Assembly: GCA_040220455.1 (NCBI GenBank)
Contig: JAVJUS010000142.1
Span: 62,001 to 126,000, forward strand
Reading direction: 5' to 3'
Source: JAVJUS01 sp040220455
GTDB lineage: Bacteria; Pseudomonadota; Alphaproteobacteria; DSM-16000; Inquilinaceae
Length of the DNA: 64,000 bases
The notes beneath the pieces are model-generated. The model was not told the origin of the DNA and searched no databases. It worked only from the letters and a program-made list of their open reading frames with translations. Below are positions 8,749 to 17,540 of this stretch, piece after piece. Position 1 is the stretch's first letter; the number at the start of each line of letters is the position of its first letter. The position numbers were made by a program, and so were the translations under genes.

Positions 8749-9054
8749 GCAACCGTGGCTTTCATCGCTGCAACGATCTATCGCTGGCGGTGGGTCATTG
8801 AAACCCTGAACCGTGGCGAGTATGGATACCGCGCCGCGCGCCGGCAACGGGGTGACGCCATCGGCGTTCCGCCCCGGCCGCCGGCACGGCGTCGCCCGGC
8901 CCCGGACCGGGCACCGCCCGGTCGTTCGTCCCCGGACCGGGCACCGCCCGGTCGTTCGTCCCCCGACCGGGCATCGCCCGGCCGCCCGGGGGCGCGGCCG
9001 TTCCGTCCCGTCTTCGCCCGAGCGCGCGCCGGATGCGCGCGCCGATGGGGAGCC
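8749..9054. other. ubiG-lysC divergent intergenic region
   Basis: 306 bp between two divergent genes. It holds three 30-bp repeats (listed separately) at 8901-8990. No gene is supported: the frame open into lysC carries Arg/Pro-rich sequence and lacks aspartokinase features before the ATG at 9055. Nothing resembling a lysine riboswitch was recognised. Confidence 0.6.
8901..8990 (+). repeat. Three tandem 30-bp repeats, each with a perfect hairpin, in the lysC leader
   Basis: Unit period is exactly 30 bp. Each unit contains GACCGGGC, a 3-base loop and GCCCGGTC: stems at 8905-8912/8916-8923, 8935-8942/8946-8953 and 8965-8972/8976-8983. The third copy is slightly decayed (loop ATC, right arm ends GGCC). 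The spacer between hairpins reads GTTCGTCCCC. The array ends about 65 bp before the lysC ATG. It could act as leader RNA structure, a multi-site operator, or be a simple slippage product. Confidence 0.85.
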
Positions 9055-10278
9055 ATGGCCCGTATCGTCCAGAAATTCGGCGGCACCTCGGTCGGCGACG
9101 TGGAGCGCATCCGCGGCGTGGCCGCCAAGGTCAAGGCGGAGGTCGAGCGCGGCAACGAGGTCGCGGTCGTCGTCTCCGCCATGGCCGGGGAGACCAACCG
9201 CCTGGTCGAGCTCTGCGCCTCGATGGCACCGCTCTACGACGCGCGGGAATACGACGCGGTCGTCGCCTCGGGCGAGCAGGTGACCGTCGGCCTGCTGTCG
9301 ATCGCGCTGCAGTCGATGGGCGTGCCGGCGCGCTCCTGGCTCGGCTGGCAGGTGCCGGTGCGCACCGACACCGCCCACGGCAAGGCGCGCATCCTCGACA
9401 TCGAGACCGACGAGCTCTCGCGCCGGCTGGCCGGCGGCGAGGTGGCCGTCGTCGCCGGATTCCAGGGCCTGGCGGACGACTACCGCATCTCGACGCTGGG
9501 GCGCGGCGGCTCGGACACCTCCGCCGTGGCGCTGGCCGCGGCGCTGGGCGCCGACCGCTGCGACATCTACACCGATGTGGACGGCGTCTACACCACCGAT
9601 CCGCGCATCGTGCGGCGGGCGCGCAAACTGGATAGGATCAGCTACGAGGAGATGCTCGAGATGGCCTCGCTGGGCGCCAAGGTGCTCCAGACGCGGTCGG
9701 TCGAGATGGCGATGAAGCATCGGGTGCGCCTGCAGGTGCTCTCGACGTTCACCGACACCCCCGGAACGCTGGTCGTCGACGAGGACGAGATCTTGGAACA
9801 GGAAGTCGTCAGCGGGATCGCCTACAGCCGGGACGAGGCGAAGATCACTCTGGTGCGCGTGCCCGACCGGCCGGGCGTCGCGGCCTCGATCTTCGGCCCG
9901 CTCGCCGACGCCAACATCAACGTGGACATGATCGTCCAGAACGTGTCGGACGAGGAGCACGCGACCGACCTGACCTTCACGGTGACACGCGGCGACCTGG
10001 GCCGGGCGATCGAGGTGCTGGGCGCGCTGAAGGCCGAGCTCGGCTACTCCTACCTCCAGCCCGACGAGAACGTGGTCAAGATCTCGGTCATCGGGCTCGG
10101 CATGCGCAGCCATGCCGGCGTGGCCAAGACCATGTTCACCACGCTGGCGGAGAACGGGATCAACATCCAGGTGATCTCCACCTCCGAGATCAAGGTGAGT
10201 GTCCTGATCGGCGAGCAGTACACCGAGCTGGCGCTGAGGACCCTGCACGCCGCCTACGGGCTGGACGCCGCCGCCTGA
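9055..10278 (+). CDS. lysC: Aspartate kinase
   Basis: Phosphorylates aspartate in the first step of lysine, threonine and methionine synthesis. 407 residues, the usual monofunctional length. Seen: the start ARIVQKFGGTSVGDVERIRG with catalytic KFGGTSV at residues 7-13, GRGGSDTSAVALAAAL, TDVDGVYTTDPR, and two C-terminal ACT repeats for amino-acid feedback (from ITLVRVPDRPGVAASIFGPL and from VVKISVIGLGMRSHAGVAKT). The ATG at 9055 is the only one that gives the conserved N-terminus. Expression may be affected by the triple hairpin just upstream. Followed 116 bp later by ptsP in the same direction. Confidence 0.97.
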   Translation: MARIVQKFGGTSVGDVERIRGVAAKVKAEVERGNEVAVVVSAMAGETNRLVELCASMAPLYDAREYDAVVASGEQVTVGLLSIALQSMGVPARSWLGWQVPVRTDTAHGKARILDIETDELSRRLAGGEVAVVAGFQGLADDYRISTLGRGGSDTSAVALAAALGADRCDIYTDVDGVYTTDPRIVRRARKLDRISYEEMLEMASLGAKVLQTRSVEMAMKHRVRLQVLSTFTDTPGTLVVDEDEILEQEVVSGIAYSRDEAKITLVRVPDRPGVAASIFGPLADANINVDMIVQNVSDEEHATDLTFTVTRGDLGRAIEVLGALKAELGYSYLQPDENVVKISVIGLGMRSHAGVAKTMFTTLAENGINIQVISTSEIKVSVLIGEQYTELALRTLHAAYGLDAAA

Positions 10279-10394
10279 GGCGGCACGGAGCACCGCGGCC
10301 CGGCCGGCCCCGACGGGACGGGGCGGACCGATCACCCGCTCACCCGCGCCCGGCCCTCGCCCGCCGGGGTGCGGGGCGACCATGGGGGGCGTCG

Positions 10395-12680
10395 ATGGCA
10401 TCGAAGACGGGATCGGCGCCGCCGGGCATCAGCCCGCATCGCCGCCTTCTCGCCCGACTGCGCGACGTCATGGCCGGCTCGGGCACCGCCCAGGCGCGGC
10501 TCGACAAGATCGTCCGCCTGATCGCGGCGGAGATGGTGGCCGAGGTGTGCTCGTGCTACCTGATCCGCCCGGGCGAGACGCTGGAGCTGTTCGCCACCGT
10601 CGGCCTGAACCCGGAGGCCGTGCACCGCACCCGGCTGCGCGTCGGCGAAGGCCTGGTCGGCGCGGTCGCGCGCTCGGCGGAATCGATGGCCCTGGCCGAC
10701 GCCCGCGACCACCCGGCCTTCGCCTACCGCCCGGAGACGGGCGAGGACCCCTACCGCTCCTTCGTCGGGGTGCCGATCCTGCGCGGCAGCAAGGTACGCG
10801 GCGTCCTGACGATCCAGAACAAGATCCGCCGGCACTACGCCGAGGAGGAGATCGAGACCCTCCAGACCATCGCCATGGTGGTCGCCGAGTTGGTCGCCGG
10901 CGGCGAGATGGGCGGTCGGACGGAGCTGGCGAGCTCGGACGCGGGCGCCGCGATGCCGACGCGCATCGGCGGCACCACGCTCAACGGCGGGCTCGCCCAG
11001 GGCCTCGCGGTGCTGCACCGCCCGCAGGTCACGATCCGCGAGATGGTCGCCGACAACATCGACGACGAGCTGGAGCGCTTCGGCGAGGCCACGCGGACCA
11101 TGCAGTCGAGCCTGGACCAGCTCGTCGCGCGGACCCGCAAGGCCGGCATCGACGAGCCGCGCGACATCCTGGAGACCTTCCGGATGTTCGCCGAAGACCG
11201 CGGCTGGCTCGGCCGCATCGCCGAGGCGATCCGCACCGGACTGACGGCGGAGGCGGCGATCCAGCGCGTGCGCAACGACATGAGCGCGCGCATGGCCCAC
11301 CTCACCGACCCCTATATCCGCGAGCGGCTGTCGGATTTCGAGGAGCTGGCCAATCGCCTGCTGATGCATCTGGCCGGCCGCACTTCGGCGGCATCGGCCG
11401 AGGCCCTGCCCGACGAGATCGTGCTGGTCGCCCGCTCCATCGGCCCGGCGGAGCTGCTCGACTACGGCGACGGCCGAATCAAGGCGCTGGTGCTGGAGGA
11501 GGGCTCGGCCACCAGCCACGTGGCGATCGTCGCGCGCGCGCTCGACATTCCCGCGGTCAGCCGCTGCGCCGGGGTGATGAGCCAGGTCGAGCCGCTCGAC
11601 CCGGTCATCGTCGACGGCGACAACGCCCAGATCCTGGTCCGCCCGGCCGAGGACGTCCAGGACCTGTTCAACGAGAACCAGGCCCTGCGCGCCCGCCGCC
11701 GGCGCGAATACGCCGAACTGGCCGATCTGCCGGCGGAGACGCGCGACGGCCTGCGCGTCTCCCTCGCGCTCAACGCCGGGCTGCTGGTCGACCTGCCGCA
11801 TCTGGCCGAGACCGGCGCCGACGGCATCGGGCTCTACCGCACCGAGATCCCGTTCATGGTCCGCTCGGCCTATCCGGACGTCGACGCGCAGACCGACCTC
11901 TACGCCCGGGTGGTGGCCCAGGCGGGCGACAAGCCTGTGGTCTTCCGCACGCTCGACATCGGCGGCGACAAGACCCTGCCCTATCTGGGCGAGGTCGAGC
12001 AGGAGAACCCTGCGCTGGGCTGGCGGGCGGTGCGCATCGGGCTCGACCGCCCCGCAATGCTGCGCCAGCAGCTCCGCGCGCTGGTCCGCGGGGCCGCCGG
12101 TCGGCCGCTGTCGATCATGTTTCCGATGGTCGCGGAGATCGGGGAGTTCGACCGGGCCCGATCCCTGCTCGACGCCGAGCTCGACCGCGCCCGGGCCGAG
12201 GGCCGGCCGACTCCTTCGTCGCTCGCCGTCGGCTCCATGGTCGAGGTGCCGGCGCTGATGTGGCAGTTGCCGGAGCTGCTGCGCCGCGCCGACTTCCTGG
12301 CGGTCGGGACCAACGACCTGCTGCAGTACCTGTTCGCCGCCGATCGGGCCAATCCGCTGACGGCCGGGCGCTACGATCCGCTGTCGCCACCCTTCCTGTC
12401 GGTCATCGACCAGCTCGTCCAGGCCTGCCGGGCGGCGGGCAAGCCGCTGTCCGTGTGCGGCGAGGCGGCCGGCCGGCCGGTCGAGGCGCTGGCCCTGATC
12501 GGGCTCGGCGTGCGCGCCCTGTCGATGGCCCCCGGATCGGTCGGTCGGATCAAGGCGATGGTGCGCAGCCTGGAAGTCGGACCCCTGGCCGACTATCTAC
12601 GCATGATGACGGGTCGATCCGCCTCGTCGATGCGGCCGGCCCTCCTCGCCTATGCCCGCGACCACGGCATCTCGATTTAG
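10395..12680 (+). CDS. ptsP: Phosphoenolpyruvate-protein phosphotransferase, nitrogen PTS enzyme I
   Basis: First kinase of the regulatory PTS-Ntr: takes phosphate from PEP and passes it to NPr. 761 residues, the usual EI-Ntr size. Domains in order: N-terminal GAF sensor (about 20-160, LFATVGLNPEAVHRTRLRVG, VPILRGSKVRGVLTIQNK), PEP-utiliser N-terminal helical domain, swivelling domain with the phosphorylated histidine in GSATSHVAIVARAL (H375), and the TIM barrel with LYRTEIPFM, FRTLDIGGDK and TNDLLQYLFAADR. A GAF domain at the front separates PtsP from PtsI. Its last codons lie inside a tandem 22-bp duplication. Confidence 0.95.
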   Translation: MASKTGSAPPGISPHRRLLARLRDVMAGSGTAQARLDKIVRLIAAEMVAEVCSCYLIRPGETLELFATVGLNPEAVHRTRLRVGEGLVGAVARSAESMALADARDHPAFAYRPETGEDPYRSFVGVPILRGSKVRGVLTIQNKIRRHYAEEEIETLQTIAMVVAELVAGGEMGGRTELASSDAGAAMPTRIGGTTLNGGLAQGLAVLHRPQVTIREMVADNIDDELERFGEATRTMQSSLDQLVARTRKAGIDEPRDILETFRMFAEDRGWLGRIAEAIRTGLTAEAAIQRVRNDMSARMAHLTDPYIRERLSDFEELANRLLMHLAGRTSAASAEALPDEIVLVARSIGPAELLDYGDGRIKALVLEEGSATSHVAIVARALDIPAVSRCAGVMSQVEPLDPVIVDGDNAQILVRPAEDVQDLFNENQALRARRRREYAELADLPAETRDGLRVSLALNAGLLVDLPHLAETGADGIGLYRTEIPFMVRSAYPDVDAQTDLYARVVAQAGDKPVVFRTLDIGGDKTLPYLGEVEQENPALGWRAVRIGLDRPAMLRQQLRALVRGAAGRPLSIMFPMVAEIGEFDRARSLLDAELDRARAEGRPTPSSLAVGSMVEVPALMWQLPELLRRADFLAVGTNDLLQYLFAADRANPLTAGRYDPLSPPFLSVIDQLVQACRAAGKPLSVCGEAAGRPVEALALIGLGVRALSMAPGSVGRIKAMVRSLEVGPLADYLRMMTGRSASSMRPALLAYARDHGISI

Positions 12681-12709
12681 AAATCGGGGCATCTCGATTT
12701 AGAAATCGG
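12666..12709. repeat. Perfect tandem 22-bp duplication across the ptsP stop codon
   Basis: 12666-12687 and 12688-12709 are identical and directly adjacent. Each copy contains the ptsP terminal codons GGCATCTCGATTTAG and the small palindrome CGATTTAGAAATCG, so each can form a short hairpin. The first TAG (12678-12680) ends ptsP and the second is untranslated. The flank down to 12760 is less GC-rich than the surroundings. It may contribute to termination, but there is no clear T tract. Confidence 0.85.
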
Positions 12710-12861
12710 GTGAGCAAATCGCGGTTTGCGACTGACGGGGAAATTGTTTAGAAGATAGGTCGCTCGGACGGCGAGGGCGGCGCGGGCGCGAGTCGCGAGG
12801 TCGCCGCCCGGGTGGTCGACGCCGAACAGGACCCGGGGACGCGGAGGCCACGGCCGGGAGC

Positions 12862-14175
12862 ATGGCTCAGAGCAAGCGGCAATACTTCAGCGTGATCGTC
12901 GAGCCGGAGCTGGGCACGCCGCGGGGCGGCGAGCCGGAGCCGGACGGCGGGACCTCCGTTGCCGCCGTCCTGCGCCGGGCCCGACAACAGACCGGCTATG
13001 CCCTGCCCGACGTGGCGACGACGCTGCGCATTCGCCTGCGCTATCTGGAGGCGATCGAGGACGGGCGCTTCGACGACCTGCCCGGCTCGGTCTACGCCGT
13101 CGGCTTCATCCGCACCTACGCCGAATTCCTGAACCTCGACACCGAGGAGATGGTCCGCCGCTTCAAGGACGAGGTGGCCGGGCTGGACCGGCAGACGGAA
13201 CTGAACTTCCCGGCGCCGGCGGCCGAGAGCCGCGTGCCCGGCGGCGCGGTGCTGCTGATAGCCGCCGTTCTGGCGGTCGTCGCCTATGGCGGCTGGTACT
13301 ATCTCTCCTCCGCCGAGCGCGGTATCGACGACCTGATGCCACGCCTGCCCGACCGCTTCGCCGCCCTGCTGAGCGAGGAGCCCGTCGCCCTGGCGCCGGA
13401 GCCCTCGGGCGTCGCGCCGGGCGACGCGGGCGCGGGGACAGGCGCCGATCCGGCCGACGACACCGCGCCGGCCACTGGCTCGACCGGCTCCCCGGCTCCC
13501 GCCATCGGCGGATCGGATACCGCTCCCCGGACCGCCGAAACTCTCGAAACGACCACCCCCGGCACGGGCATGGCGGAAACGGGCACGGCGGAAACGGGCG
13601 GCCAGCCGGCAACGCCCTCCGCGCCGGTGCCGCCGGCCGAGAGCTGGGGGCCCGAGGCCGCGCCGGCCGCCCCGGTGGAGAGCGCCGAGCTGGGCACTGC
13701 TGCGCCATCCGCGCCGCAGGAGAGCGCGGGCACGGCCGCCCCGGACGGGACCGCTCCCGACGCGACCGCTTCCGACGCGACGCCCCCCGGCGATACGACC
13801 CCTGACGCGACGACCCCTGACGCGACGGCTCCCGAGGCGACGGGCGGCGATGTCGCCGCGACCGGCCCGGCCGCCGGCAGCGCGCAGGCCTCCGCCGACT
13901 CGGCGGGCACGATCGTGATCCGCGCGGTCGCCGACAGCTGGGTGCAGGTCCGCGACGGCGAGGGCGACCTGGTCATGACCCGGGTGCTGCGCCCGGGCGA
14001 CGAGTACCTGGTGCCCGACCGCCCGGGGCTGACGCTGATCACCGGCAATGCCGGCGGGCTGGAGATCTCGGTGGACGGCCGCACGGCGCCCTCGATCGGC
14101 GGCGACGGCGACGTTGTGCGCGGCGTGGCACTCGACGGCGGACGCCTGCTCCAGGGCACCGCCGCCGGCGGCTGA
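12862..14175 (+). CDS. rodZ: RodZ-like cytoskeleton/HTH membrane protein
   Basis: 437 residues. A cytoplasmic helix-turn-helix domain (about 32-95, VLRRARQQTGYALPDVATTL, YLEAIEDGRFDDLPGSVYAV) is followed by one membrane segment near 127-149, a long Pro/Ala/Thr-rich periplasmic linker (about 170-345, with repeated DAT units), and a C-terminal DUF4115-like domain (IVIRAVADSWVQVRDGEGDL). This is the order of RodZ, which links MreB to the cell-wall elongation complex. The next gene is ispG, a common RodZ neighbour. The linker is long and low-complexity compared with E. coli RodZ. The ATG at 12862 was chosen as the first one in frame after the gap. Confidence 0.88.
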   Translation: MAQSKRQYFSVIVEPELGTPRGGEPEPDGGTSVAAVLRRARQQTGYALPDVATTLRIRLRYLEAIEDGRFDDLPGSVYAVGFIRTYAEFLNLDTEEMVRRFKDEVAGLDRQTELNFPAPAAESRVPGGAVLLIAAVLAVVAYGGWYYLSSAERGIDDLMPRLPDRFAALLSEEPVALAPEPSGVAPGDAGAGTGADPADDTAPATGSTGSPAPAIGGSDTAPRTAETLETTTPGTGMAETGTAETGGQPATPSAPVPPAESWGPEAAPAAPVESAELGTAAPSAPQESAGTAAPDGTAPDATASDATPPGDTTPDATTPDATAPEATGGDVAATGPAAGSAQASADSAGTIVIRAVADSWVQVRDGEGDLVMTRVLRPGDEYLVPDRPGLTLITGNAGGLEISVDGRTAPSIGGDGDVVRGVALDGGRLLQGTAAGG

Positions 14176-14204
14176 CGGGCCGCCCGCCCCGGTCTCCCGC
14201 GCCT

Positions 14205-14249
14205 CGCTCTCGCGCCCCTCGTTCTCGCGCCCTTCACGCTCGCGCCGCG
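14205..14249. repeat. Three imperfect 15-bp tandem units between rodZ and ispG
   Basis: Units of the form CGCTCTCGCGCCCCT recur three times with a 15-bp period inside the 242-bp rodZ-ispG gap. They are C/T-rich on the plus strand. No hairpin partner or gene is seen; probably slippage sequence. Confidence 0.5.
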
Positions 14250-14417
14250 ACTCTCCCGTCCCCGCCCCTGGATCGGCCGGCCCCGCGCCCCCATCTCCGC
14301 GGCGGGACGACGTTGCGTCTCGGGTTCCGGGTCGTGGCGTGCTATGGTCCTCCGCGTCGGGCGCCGGTCGGGCGCCCGCGGTCCAGAACACCGAACGGGT
14401 CACGAGCGCTCGAAGCC

Positions 14418-15551
14418 ATGTCGGTCCGCCCCTATCGCGAAATCCACCGCCGCCAGAGCCGCCAGATCAGGGTCGGATCCGTCCTCGTCGGCGGCGACGC
14501 GCCGATCTCCGTCCAGTCGATGACCAACACGCCGACCGCGGACGTGGAGGCCACGATCGCCCAGATCCGACGGCTGGAGGTCGCCGGCGCGGATATCGTG
14601 CGCGTCTCCTGCCCGGACGAGGAGTCCTCGGCGGCGCTCAAGCAGATCGTGCCCGAGGTGACGGTGCCGATCGTCGCGGACATCCATTTCCACCACAAGC
14701 GCGGCATCGAGGCGGCGCGCAACGGCGCGGCCTGCCTGCGCATCAACCCGGGCAACATCGGCTCCAAGGATCGGGTGCGCGACGTGGTCAACGCCGCCAA
14801 GGACCACGGCTGCTCGATCCGCATCGGCGTCAATGCCGGCTCGCTCGAGCGCGATCTGCTGGAGCGCTATGGCGAGCCGTGCCCGGAGGCGATGGTCGAG
14901 AGCGCGCTCAACCACATCCGCGTCCTGGAGGACCACGACTTCTTCGAGACCAAGATCTCGTGCAAGGCCTCCGACGTGTTCCTCGCCGTCGCGGCCTACC
15001 AGCAGCTCGCCGACGCCTGCGACTACCCGCTGCATATCGGCGTGACGGAGGCGGGCGGCCGGCGCTCCGGCACGGTGAAGAGCTCCATGGGCCTCGGCAT
15101 GCTGCTCTGGTCCGGCATCGGCGACACGATGCGCGTGTCGCTGTCGACCGAGCCGGAGGAGGAGGTCCGCGTCGGGTTCGAGATCCTCAAGGGCCTGGGC
15201 CTGCGCCATCGCGGCGTCAACGTGATCTCCTGCCCGTCCTGCGCGCGCCAGCAATTCGACGTGATCGAGACGGTGCGCGTGCTGGAGGAGCGGCTGGCCC
15301 ATATCACGACGCCCATGACCCTGTCGGTCATCGGCTGCGTGGTGAACGGCCCGGGCGAGGCGACCATGACCGACCTCGGCTTCACCGGCGGCGGCAAGGG
15401 CGTCCACCAGGTCTATGTCGCCGGCGTGCCCCATCACCGCCTGAAGGACGAGGACATCGTCGACCACCTGGTCCGCCAGGTGGAGGAGAAGGCGGCCGAG
15501 ATCGAGGCGCGCAAGGCGGCCGAGGCAGGGACCGCCGACGCGGCGGAGTGA
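14418..15551 (+). CDS. ispG: 4-hydroxy-3-methylbut-2-enyl diphosphate synthase (flavodoxin type)
   Basis: Penultimate step of the MEP isoprenoid pathway: reductive ring opening of MEcPP to HMBPP by a [4Fe-4S] enzyme in the cytoplasm. 377 residues. Seen: VGGDAPISVQSMTNTPTADV near the start, the RVSCPDEESSAALKQI barrel segment, and the cluster ligands in ISCPSCARQ (C272, C275) and CVVNGPGEA (C307). The ATG at 14418 gives MSVRPYREIHRRQSRQIRVG, the normal N-terminus; the frame is open further upstream without homology. Likely cotranscribed with rodZ. Confidence 0.96.
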   Translation: MSVRPYREIHRRQSRQIRVGSVLVGGDAPISVQSMTNTPTADVEATIAQIRRLEVAGADIVRVSCPDEESSAALKQIVPEVTVPIVADIHFHHKRGIEAARNGAACLRINPGNIGSKDRVRDVVNAAKDHGCSIRIGVNAGSLERDLLERYGEPCPEAMVESALNHIRVLEDHDFFETKISCKASDVFLAVAAYQQLADACDYPLHIGVTEAGGRRSGTVKSSMGLGMLLWSGIGDTMRVSLSTEPEEEVRVGFEILKGLGLRHRGVNVISCPSCARQQFDVIETVRVLEERLAHITTPMTLSVIGCVVNGPGEATMTDLGFTGGGKGVHQVYVAGVPHHRLKDEDIVDHLVRQVEEKAAEIEARKAAEAGTADAAE

Positions 15552-15676
15552 CCGCCCCGGCCTTTCCGGCGCGCGGGTGACCCGACCCCGCGATTGATCC
15601 GCGTCATGGCGGCCCTGCCCGCCGCGTGGCCGACTGCTCCCTCGCTTTCGCGACGGAAGGGGAGGAGGCGGGCGGC

Positions 15677-16762
15677 ATGCACGATCCCTGGACCATCGAT
15701 CCGGCCGACTGGCCGGCCGACGCGGCGATGCGCGGCAGGCTCGCCTTCGCGCTCGGCTACGCCGTCCTGGCGCCGTCGAGCCACAACACCCAACCCTGGC
15801 TGTTCCGCCTCGTCGAGGATGGCGAGCGGTTCGGCGCCGCCGGCGCGGCGCTCGAGGTCCTGGCCGACCGGACCCGGGCGCTGCCGGTGGTCGACCCGCT
15901 CGACCGCGAACTGACGATAAGCTGCGGCGCGGCGATCGGTGTGCTGGAGATCGCGCTGCGCCGCTTCGGCCACGCGGCGGCGGTGATCGACCTGACCGGC
16001 GGGGACCTGACCGGCGGGGCCGATCCCGACCTGCTGGCCCGGGTCGTCCCGGGCGCCGAGGTCGTGCCGGTCGCCGGCGACATCGCGCTGGCCGACGCCA
16101 TCGCGGCGCGGCGCACGACCCGCAGCGCCTTTCCACCCGATCCGGTTCCCGAAGCCGTGCTCAAGCGCTGCCGGGGCGCGGCCTATACCCTGGGCGTGGA
16201 GCTCGTCAGCCTGGGCCCGCCCGGCGATCCGACGGCGGAGCCCGCGCGCCGGCGCATCGCCGACCTGGTCGCGGAGGCCGACCGCCTGCAGTTCGCCGAT
16301 CCGCGGTTCCGGCGCGAACTGGCGCTGTGGATCCACAGTCGGCGGGCCGGCAGCCATGACGGGCTGTCGGGCGCGTCCTTCGGCATGCCGGACCTGCTGT
16401 CGCCGGTCGGCGCACTGGTCGTGCGGACCTTCGACATGGGTGAGGGCGTGGCCGCCGGCGACGCGGAGAAGATCGCCCACGGCTCGCCTTGCCTGGCCGT
16501 CCTGGCGACAGCGGGCGATACGCCGTCCGACTGGCTCGCCACCGGCCGGGCGCTGGTGCGCGCGCTCCTGATCCTGACGGCGGAAGGCTACACCGCGTCC
16601 TACCTCAACCAGCCGATCGAGGTCGAACAGCTCGGCCCGCGCCTGCGCGAAGCCGCCGGCGTCGCCGGCTACCCCCAGATCCTCCTGCGCGTCGGCAAGG
16701 CTCCCGCCACGCCGCCCGCGCCCACCCCCCGCCGCCCGGTCGAGGCGGTGATGGCGGGGTGA
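15677..16762 (+). CDS. Acg-family nitroreductase-like FMN protein
   Basis: 361 residues with the Acg-type pattern: LGYAVLAPSSHNTQPWLFRL near residue 25, then two weakly similar nitroreductase halves, RRTTRSAFPPDPVP in the middle and a late GYTASYLNQPIEV. Acg proteins are found in stress and dormancy regulons and bind flavin, but most lack clear nitroreductase activity. The ATG at 15677 is preferred over a GTG 51 bp upstream because GGAGG lies about 11 bp before it. Its 3' end leads into a less GC-rich patch. Substrate unknown. Confidence 0.75.
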   Translation: MHDPWTIDPADWPADAAMRGRLAFALGYAVLAPSSHNTQPWLFRLVEDGERFGAAGAALEVLADRTRALPVVDPLDRELTISCGAAIGVLEIALRRFGHAAAVIDLTGGDLTGGADPDLLARVVPGAEVVPVAGDIALADAIAARRTTRSAFPPDPVPEAVLKRCRGAAYTLGVELVSLGPPGDPTAEPARRRIADLVAEADRLQFADPRFRRELALWIHSRRAGSHDGLSGASFGMPDLLSPVGALVVRTFDMGEGVAAGDAEKIAHGSPCLAVLATAGDTPSDWLATGRALVRALLILTAEGYTASYLNQPIEVEQLGPRLREAAGVAGYPQILLRVGKAPATPPAPTPRRPVEAVMAG

Positions 16763-16865
16763 GGAGCAGGCGACAGATCCTGAAATCGCCCTAAACGGGA
16801 TGTCCTCGTATACATCCACGACCTTTGAATGATATCCTCCAACGTGCTCGAAGGAGACGCGCCGG

Positions 16866-17489
16866 GTGGAGGGCGCTCGAACCATGGATCAGTCGACGCC
16901 GTCTCCGCAGAACGCGAATGCGGAGAGCGAGCCTCCGACGGCTCTTCCGCCCGAACAGCTCATCGCGATCTGGGACCGTACGATCCAGACGCAGATGCAC
17001 TTCAACGAAATGTCGGCCAAGAGCCGGCAACTGGGACTGACCTTCGCGTCCGCCGCGCTCGGCTTGGCGATCGTTCTGCTGGCGCGAGAGAATGATTTCG
17101 TCATTCCGCTCGGCGAGACGATCGTCCTTCATATCGCGGTCTTGATCACCGCCGGCACGGCATTCGCGATCTATGGCGTCAAGCGCCTGGACCTCAACGT
17201 CTACCACCGTATGCTCAGAGGAGCGGTCACGTTCGGCGAAGATCTGGAGCGTACCCATCTGGCTCCGCCGCTTCGGCAGCAAAAGGGTCTGACCCAGGCG
17301 GTTTCGCACTACAGCCGGCTTGACGATGCCGGTGTTGTAAAATCCGGCCCCATATACCACTATACCGGGACAAAGGCGACTAAAGCGGAAAGTAAGATTG
17401 CTGCCTTTTATTGGTTCCTAATATTCTCGCTCTCGTTGGTGACGTTGGCCTTGTTCTTTTCGACGTCCGGCGTGTTGGCCGTTTTATGA
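16866..17489 (+). CDS. Unknown membrane protein with three predicted membrane segments
   Basis: 207 residues from the GTG at 16866, which has AAGGAG 9 bp upstream; an ATG at 16884 with GGAGGG 10 bp upstream is an equal alternative (201 residues). Seen: a Pro/Ser/Glu-rich head, a soluble QTQMHFNEMSAKSRQLGL segment, two hydrophobic helices (about 55-75 and 85-107), a polar middle ending in ESKIAAFYW, and a last hydrophobic helix near 183-203. The layout recalls small effector-like membrane proteins of the SLATT type, but no signature was confirmed. The 3' half is clearly richer in A/T than its neighbours, suggesting transfer. The next gene starts 52 bp downstream. Confidence 0.6.
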   Translation: MEGARTMDQSTPSPQNANAESEPPTALPPEQLIAIWDRTIQTQMHFNEMSAKSRQLGLTFASAALGLAIVLLARENDFVIPLGETIVLHIAVLITAGTAFAIYGVKRLDLNVYHRMLRGAVTFGEDLERTHLAPPLRQQKGLTQAVSHYSRLDDAGVVKSGPIYHYTGTKATKAESKIAAFYWFLIFSLSLVTLALFFSTSGVLAVL

Positions 17490-17540
17490 ACGGCCCGCGC
17501 GACGGGGAGACGTACGACAACGAGCGGAGAGGATGCCGGG

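Noticed and set aside
8901..8990. CRISPR array
   Set aside because: Only three units, exactly 30 bp apart with no unique spacers, and no cas genes nearby.
8749..9054. Lysine riboswitch before lysC
   Set aside because: Only simple repeated hairpins are seen; the conserved lysine-riboswitch core was not recognised, and alphaproteobacteria rarely use it.
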